Assembly: GCF_037325665.1 (NCBI RefSeq)
Contig: NC_090247.1
Span: forward strand, 23,557,680 to 23,621,679
DNA length: 64,000 nucleotides
DNA from: Littorina saxatilis
Lineage: Eukaryota; Mollusca; Gastropoda; Littorinimorpha; Littorinidae
Direction of reading: 5' to 3'
Both the position numbers and the translations under genes were made by a program. The notes beneath the pieces are model-generated. The model was not told the DNA's origin and made no database searches. It worked only from the letters and a program-made list of their open reading frames with translations. Positions 44,001 to 53,200 of this stretch are shown in pieces; positions within the stretch are counted from its first letter, which is position 1, and every line of letters begins with the position of its first letter.

Positions 44001-47000
44001 TGCACATAAGTTGACCTGGGAGATCGAAATAATCTCCACTCTTAACCCACCAAGCGGCAGCGACCGGGATTCGAACTCACGACCTCCCGATTAGGAGGTC
44101 GACGTCTTACCACCACGCCACTGCACCCGTCTATAGACCTAACAAATCTAATGCCACAAAGTGATCACAAGTAACTCGATCATTGTCTACTGTAGAACTA
44201 TCAAATGTAATGCAACAAAGTGATCATAATTTACTTCTCTTTTAGCATAAGCAACACAAAAAAGGTGACAAGTAAAAAGTGAGAACAGAATATTTTGCTA
44301 AAATTACTACTCAGCTGTAACTTTTTAACATGCAGAGCTTAGAATAAAGAATATTTCAGGACACTTTCAGTCATGTTTTCATTCTTCACGTTTCTATGGG
44401 GTATACTCTGTTCAGACTGCCCAATGGTCTCAGAGGGTAATAGTTTCAACACATGTTTGGAGAGGCACTGAAGGTTTGGTACTTAGAGTTTGTACAGAAA
44501 AAGAATGAGTAGTGAGAAGTGAGGACTCCACTGACCGCTGTCCAGCACCTGTAGCGCCTCACTCAGGTGTTGCTTGCGGTCAGCATCAGGCAGGTAACTG
44601 CTGCCCGCCACGTTACACGCCGTCACCACAAACCTGCAACAAGCATACACGCCACATTACACGCCATCTTGCATGCTGTCACTACAAACCTGCAACTAGC
44701 ATACACGCCACATTACACGCCGCATTACATGCAGTCACCACAAACCTGCAACAAGCATACACGTCACATTACACGCCACATCCAGTCACTACAAACCTGC
44801 AACAAGCATACACGCCACATTACACACCACCTTGCATGCTGTCACTACAAACCTGCAACAGGCATACACGCCACATTACATGCAGTCACCACAAACCTGC
44901 AACAAGCATACACGCCACATTACACACCACCTTGCATGCTGTCACTACAAACCTGCAACAAGCATACACGCCACATTACACACCACCTTGCATGCTGTCA
45001 CTACAACCTGCAACAAGCATACACGCCACATTACACACCACCTTGCATGCTGTCACTACAACCTGCAACAAGCATACACGCCACATTACACACCACCTTG
45101 CATGCTGTCACTACAACCTGCAACAAGCATACACGCCACATTACACACCACCTTGCATGCTGTCACTACAACCTGCAACAAGCATACACGCCACATTACA
45201 CACCACCTTGCATGCTGTCACTACAACCTGCAACAAGCATACACGCCACATTACACACCACCTTGCATGCTGTCACTACAACCTGCAACAAGCATACACG
45301 CCACATTACACACCACCTTGCATGCTGTCACTACAACCTGCAACAAGCATACACGCCACATTACACACCACCTTGCATGCTGTCACTACAACCTGCAACA
45401 AGCATACACGCCACATTACATGCCACCTTGCATGCTGTCACTACAAACCTGCAACAAGCATACACGCCACATTACACGCCACCTTGCATGCTGTCACTAC
45501 AACCTGCAACAAGCATACACGCCACATTACATGCCACCTTGCATGCTGTCACTACAAACCTGCAACAGGCATACACGCCACATTACACACCACCTTGCAT
45601 GCTGTCACTACAAACCTGCAAGAGGCATACACGCCACATTACACACCACCTTGCATGCTGTCACTACAACCTGCAACAAGCATACACGCCACATTACACA
45701 CCACCTTGCATGCTGTCACTACAAACCTGCAACAGGCATACACGCCACATTACACACCACCTTGCATGCTGTCACTACAACCTGCAACTAGCATACACGC
45801 CACGTTACATGCCACCTTGCATGCTGTCACTACAACCTGCAACAAGCATACACGTCACATTACACGCCACATTACATGCAGTCACTACAAACCTGCAACA
45901 AGCATACACGTCACATTACACGCCACATTACATGCAGTCACTACAAACCTGCAACAAGCATACACGTCACATTACACGCCACATTACATGCAGTCACCAC
46001 AAACCTGCAACTAGCATACACGCCACATTACACGCCACATTGCACGTAGTCACCACAAATCTGCAACAGGTATACATGCCACATTACACGCCACCTTACA
46101 TGCTGTCACTACAACCTGCAACAAGCATACACGCCACATTACACACCACATTGCACGTAGTCACCACAAACCTGCAACAAGCATACACGCCACATTACAA
46201 GGCATCACCACAAATCTGCAACAAGCATATACACCTCAAGTTTTCTTCCTCCCACAGAAAACTTAAGTGAATGACACAGAAATCGGAGAGCAAACTCATC
46301 AGTATTAAAGCTAAATGTAAGTTATCCGCTAATCTGACAGTATCTTGCACACTGTTGCACTTCACACACAGGTGTCACACTCACAACTGGGAACCCTTAA
46401 CATTTTGCATTTAGAGAATTCTCACACACAAAAAACTGTGTATTTTCTGAAACGCACAGCATTGGAAACATTCAAGTAAGCTGCACATGCTGGAGAAAGA
46501 GGTTGAAGATGGATTAACGAACCTCTTGGTGTCCCCCATCAGTTTCTGACAGGCGGCCAGCTCCCTCATGGTGGCGTGAGACAGGCTGTCCCAGCCCTCC
46601 CGGCCGTACATCTTGACCGCGTCCATCAAGAATCCCTCCGCCTTCTGCGGCTCTCCGATCTTCCTGCACACAGCAAACAGTGTAACTTGCTACATCTCGA
46701 CCGTATCAACCATCTCACAAAGCAATCAACAAAGCAGACAGCTTCAAACATCAAAGGTGCCATCTGCTGAGATGGTACCTTCATGCATGCAGTACAAATA
46801 GCAGTGTGTTTCCTGAACATTTTAAAATCCAGCCAGGTGGTCTGATTAATGCAACGTTGATTTACACAGGGAACATATATCTACCAAGTACAAAACACTT
46901 GAATTTTGCACACTGTCTTTTTTCCCCAGAATGTTACTCACATGTAGAAGTTGGCGAGCTCTCTGCCAATTTTGCGAGCGGATCTGAAGCGACTGATGTG

Positions 47001-47105
47001 TTTGTACGTGCCCATAGCCAGCTCACACATTTCCTGCACAGTCATCCACCTTTACTTTAGCAACTTGCGTATTTCTCGCACGCTTTGACTCAAGGCCAAA
47101 ATCTC

Positions 47106-47202
<97 letters not shown>

Positions 47203-50200
47203 CTCTCTGAGACAGAGCCAGACAGGCTTACATCTTCCATAAAGGTAGGAAGTTAACATAACTGTCTGAAAGTATAGGTGAAAATTCTCATGATCTTTGC
47301 ACACTAAATGCTTTGCACACTAAATGCTTTCCACACTTAATGCTTTACACACTAAATGCTTTACATACTAAATGTTTTACACACTAATTGCTTTACACAC
47401 TAATTGCTTTACACACTAAATTCTATACACACTAAATGCTTTACTCACTAAATGCTTTACTCACTAAATGCTTTACACACTTAATGCTTTACACACTTAC
47501 TGCTTTACACACTTAATGCTTTGCACACTAAATGCTTTCCACACTTAATGCTTTACACACTAAATGCTTTACATACTAAATGCTTTACACACTAATTGCT
47601 TTACACACTAATTGCTTTACACACTAAATTCTATACACATTAAATGCTTTACTCACTAAATGCTTTACACACTAAATGCTTTAAACACTTAATGCTTTAC
47701 ACACTTAATGCTTTACACACTTAAAGCTTTACACACTAAATGCTTTACACACTAATGCTTTACACATGTAATGCTTTACACACTTAATGCTTTACACACT
47801 AAATGCTTTACACACTAAATGCTTTACACACTAAAGGCTAGGTTAATTGCCCAAAACAGCCACCTGTAGAAAGCTTCTCACCAAGTAATGTTTTTTGAAG
47901 AGTCCAGGTGACGACAGAGCCTCGTGCAGCTTGTCGACGGGTGGAACATCGCCCACAGTTTCTGTCAAACACACAGCACAGTCAACAGATATATCAACAC
48001 AGCTTGTCGACGGGTGGAACATCGCCCACAGTTTCTGTCAAACACACAGCACAGTTAACAGATATATCAACACAGCTTGTCGACGGGTGGAACATCGCCC
48101 ACAGTTTCTGTCAAACACACAGCACAGTTAACAGATATATCAACACAGCTTGTCGACGGGTGGAACATCGCCCACACTTTCTGTCAAACACACAGCACAG
48201 TTAACAGATATATCAACACAGCTTGTCGACAGGTCGAACATCGCCCACAGTTTCTGTCAAACACACAGCACAGTCAACAGATATATCAACACAGCTTGTC
48301 GACGGGTCGAACATCGCCCACAGTTTCTGTCAAACACACAGCACAGTCAACAGATATATCAACACAGCTTGTCGACGGGTGGAACATCGCCCACAGTTTC
48401 TGTCAAACACACAGCACAGTCAACAGATATATCAACACAGCTTGTCGACAGGTCGAACATCGCCCACAGTTTCTGTCAAACACACAGCACAGTCAACAGA
48501 TATATCAACACAGCTTGTCTACTGCACTAGATGCAGTAAAACCTCATACTATACTGACATATCAAAAACAAATCATGAGGTAAGTAAGCACAATATAAAA
48601 AAGACAAAAAGGGCACAATTAACATTATGAGTTAATGTGAAGCATGTGCAAGGTTCATGGCAATATCCAGTTCAGAGGTGTGCTCTTAATTGTGGCCAGA
48701 TCAAAGGTGTAAATGCCTCTTTTCAGGGTTGATGTTTTTATCAATCAAACTGGCATGCCCAGGCGCTGTGTCAACAATCAATAGGCATAAAACAGGAGAA
48801 AAAACAATACAGTGACAGACAGACAGACAGACAGGTATGTACCCTGATCGTGTGAGAGAGCCATACCTCCCTTGAGGTCCAGCACCTGGTTGAGTTGTTC
48901 AGAGTTATACACAGACAGACAGACAGACAAACAGACAGAGAGGTATGTACCCTGATCGTGTGAGAGAGCCATGCCTCCCTTGAGGTCCAGAACCTGGTTG
49001 AGTTGTTCAGAGGTCGGCTCCATGCCTGGCATCAGGCTGCATAGCTGGCCCAGCTCTTTCAGCTGTACACACACACACACACACACACACACAATTAATG
49101 TCACAGGAAGTGAAAGCTAAGTATGCAACTGTAGTTGCTTGATACACCTGTACAAGCTAAATGCAGATTTCACAAAATTATGAGCAACAGACCCCAAACA
49201 GAGGCTGAGACACACTGACTTTCTTCTTATTTTCATGGCATTTACACATACTTTCTTCTTTCAACTGCAGATGTGTAAATGTTGTCATTGACCGGCCATG
49301 CTGTGCCCTTCTTCTAAACAACAGAACGCCTCACTAACATCAATTTTCTCAATCCTCCACCCCAGAACTCTGCCAATATGCTAGAGGCTAAACCTATGAC
49401 GAGAAGAGCATGAACATTTGACTCCCCACACTGCCACAGATGTCGTTCCATCGTGCTGCAATGATTGTGCAGAGGAGAGTCTGTCACTCCTACACATACC
49501 TTGGCCCTGATGTAGTCCCACAGGTGGGCGGTGAAGATGGAACACCTGTCTACCTGGCCCGTCTCGTGTTTCTGGCACGCTGCCAGCACCTCCAGGCCAC
49601 TCAGCACCACCCAGCACTGCAAGCCTCCTTCGGGTATCTTTACCTGTACAGAATGCACAGCTTGAGTCTTGCTTATCAGTGTAAGTTGACTACCGCAACT
49701 CTGAACTCATTTTTTTCTTGTGTTTTTTTCTAACCAGTAATCAGATAGCTGTCATGAAATATAAGGTGGCTCCAAACTTATGTCTGTACATATTAAATCT
49801 GCACTGCATTTACCCACTCTCCACTTGAGTTGTGACCCCTGACATTGATGCAAAATATTTGAGAACATAATGTCTTCTTTGGTTACAAAGTTTCCAGGCA
49901 CAAAAAATCTGATGTGAACACTGAAGAATACAGATAAAGAAAACACACTAATAAGTAAATACACTGCAATAGAAAGAGTACATCGGTTTTATAAGAATAG
50001 AACTCTAATTTAAGTACCTTGAACATCAAGGAATTGATCTGAATTTGTTTTTAGGGCTTGTACTGATGAACTACACACCACCACACACTTTTTTTCAACA
50101 AACAAACAACACAGTGACAATGCCCATACCTCCAAAGCCTTCATTTCGCTGACAGTGTTGCGCAGGAAATCGAAGGCCCGCTCCGCCACCTCCCACGCTC

Positions 50201-53200
50201 GCCCCATGGCAAACAGCAGCGCCGCCTGGCGGCAGAACAGGTAGTTCCTGAACTCCAGCAGCGAAGTCAGGGTGCGCTTGACTCGATCACGAAGGTCAAG
50301 GTCGATGGGCTTGGCCAATGACAGCCCACTCCAGCTGGTGCAAGGCTTAACCAGGGGAGATAACCACGTCACTGGAGCTGCAAACATAGGGATGATTCTC
50401 AGACAATGTTTTAAACACTTGCCGAGTCACTCCTGACAAGGAACCAACTAGCACTCTGCAGCAATGATAGCTGACATGCACCACAAATACAGCCAGACAC
50501 ACAGATCTTTAACAGCTTTTCAACTTGCATGCACAGTTAAATCAGCCCTGAAATCTGTTTGTCACAATCTCTTTTTCTATGTATTGGTGTATTGCTCATA
50601 AAACAGTGCAACGTCCTGCCCCCCACCCCTTTTGAAGACCTCTACAAATCTGAGAAATTCAGGTTTTTGAAAGGGAGGGAGTCTTAAAAGGGGAGTTCTA
50701 TCGTATCCAGCCTGTGATAACTTGTGATGAAGTTGAGGTGAGCGTTACAGTGCTGGACAATGAGAGGTGTTGTGTGTGATAACTTGTCATGAAGTTGAGG
50801 TGAGCGTTACAGTGCTGGACAATGAGAGGTGTTGTGTGTGATAACTTGTGATGAAGTTGAGGTGAGCGTTACAGTGCTGGACAATGAGAGGTGTTGTGTG
50901 TGATAACTTGTGATGAAGTTGAGGTGAGCGTTACAGTGCTGGACAATGAGAGGTGTTGTGTGTGATAACTTGTGATGAAGTTGAGGTGAGCGTTACAGTG
51001 CTGGACAATGAGAGGTGTTGTGTGTGATAACTTGTGATGAAGTTGAGGTGAGCGTTACAGTGCTGGACAATGAGAGGTGTTGTGTGTGATAACTTGTGGT
51101 CAAGCTGAGTTGGACTTTGCGGTGGTGGACAATGACAGGTGTTGTGTGTGTTTATACCTCCACTGGCGTGGTTCTCCACAAACTGGTCAAACATGGCGTC
51201 CAGTTCATCGTACTGTATCAAGGCGTCCTCACGCAGCCCTAGCACCTCTAGCATGAAGCCCAGTTCTTCCTGTTGGGATATAATGTGTAGTCAATTACAA
51301 TCCTTTTTCTGCTGTTGTACTGTATTATTGTAAATGTACAATCACTGAGAACTGGAAATAACCAACTGACAAATTCAAGCAATTTGATCAATAAACTTTG
51401 ACAACAAAATGTTTTGTAAATGAGCTTGAATCAGACCCCCCCCCCCCCCCTAAAAATACAAAAACAAGCCCAAACAACAACAAAAACTGTTCAAAACTTG
51501 ACACTTATTGAGGATAGAGCTCTTTTATCTTTTCTGAGGAGCCCACAAAGTAGTGTTGTAAAGCAAGCTGTGGCCCTCATGTTCCACCTTGTCTGTGATG
51601 ACCATGAAGCGTACTGGCACGGTTGGCCTAGTGGTAAGGCGTCCGCCCCGTGAACGGGAGGTCGTGGGTTCGAACCCCGGCCGGGTCATACCTAAGACTT
51701 TAAAATTGGCAATCTAGTGGCTGCTCCGCCTGGCGTCTGGCATTATGGGGTTAGTGCTAGGACTGGTTGGTCCGGTGTCAGAATAATGTGACTGGGTGAG
51801 ACATGAAGCCTGTGCTGCGACTTCTGTCTTGTGTGTGGAGCACGTTATATGTCAAAGCAGCACCGCCCTGATATGGCCCTTCGTGGTCGGCTGGGCGTTA
51901 AGCAAACAAACAAACAAACAAACAAACAAACAAACAAACAAACCATGAAGCGTTGTGGCCCTACCTGCACAGAGAAGTAGTCAAAGTAGGTCCAGCCCGC
52001 CTCGTTGCGTTTCTCTCGCAGGCTGCGCATGTTTTCCTCATACTTGTTTAGGTGACGGTTGTACGCCTGCAGCAGCAACGCCCGCAGCTTGTGGAAAAAC
52101 TGGTTCCATGACTCCACCGACTTCTGCTCCGCCTTGAGCGGCTCGATCAGCACCACGCTCCTGTCAAATCACGCCATTCATTGTTTCATTTTCATAACCT
52201 AATTGTTCCATTGCTCGGAAATGCGGGCTGCTTTCTCCCAGTGGAAAGCTAGCAGCAACTGAGTTGCGCGACCCAGGTGTTTGCCCTGATCCCGCCTGTA
52301 ATTGTTGTATTTGAGTCACTAATTGTCTTAATGTTGATTAGGGTATACTATGTAGTTCGAATTACTCCAAAGTCAACAATCTGGAGGGCTTAATTTGGGT
52401 TAGTTTGGCTACCGCTCAATTTCAAACCTCGTACTGTTGAGTCATTTTTTAAATTGCACAAAAGTCAGACCATTAATATATATGAGTGTCACTTAGTGGA
52501 AGGGTCATGCATAGGCTGAAGTTTATGTACCCCAAATATGAAGTGATTAGGTCAGCAGATTTAGAAGTTATAAACATTTTTGGGATTGCATTTTGTGTGG
52601 GTCACCCTGTACATCAACAGTGCCAGCAGTCTTCCCAGCACTGAGTGTTTACCTGTCTGACAGCACATAACCTACATCAACAGTGACAGCAGTCTTCACA
52701 GCACTGAGTGTTTACCTGTATGACAGCACATAACCTACATCAACAGTGACAGCAGTCTTCACAGCACTGAATGTTTACCTGTCTGACAGCACATAACCTA
52801 CCTACATCAACAGTGACAGCAGTCTTCACAGCACTGTATGTTTACCTGTCTGACAGCACATAACCTACCTACATCAACAGTGACAGCAGTCTTCACAGCA
52901 CTGAATGTTTACCTGTCTGACAGCACATAACCTACATCAACAGTGACAGCAGTCTTCACAGCACTGAGTGTTTACCTGTCTGACAGCACATAACCTACAT
53001 CAACAGTGACAGCAGTCTTCACAGCACTGAGTGTTTACCTGTCTGACAGCACATAACCTACATCAACAGTGACAGCAGTCTTCACAGCACTGAATGTTTA
53101 CCTGTCTGGCTGCTTGCTGCAGAAGTCGCTGCGCACCTTGTCGATCACGGACGAGCGCGGCAGTATCTTGGCTTTGACCTTGCTCTCATCAGGAACGACC

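Noticed and set aside
44512-46270. Open frames of 500 and 567 codons on the plus strand
   Set aside because: They read through the 55-base minisatellite, in several frames, antisense to TRAPPC10 intron 12 and exon 13. No protein-like composition.
47927-48525. Regular repeats resembling a CRISPR array
   Set aside because: Units are contiguous copies without unique spacers, contain exon sequence and lie in a eukaryotic intron.
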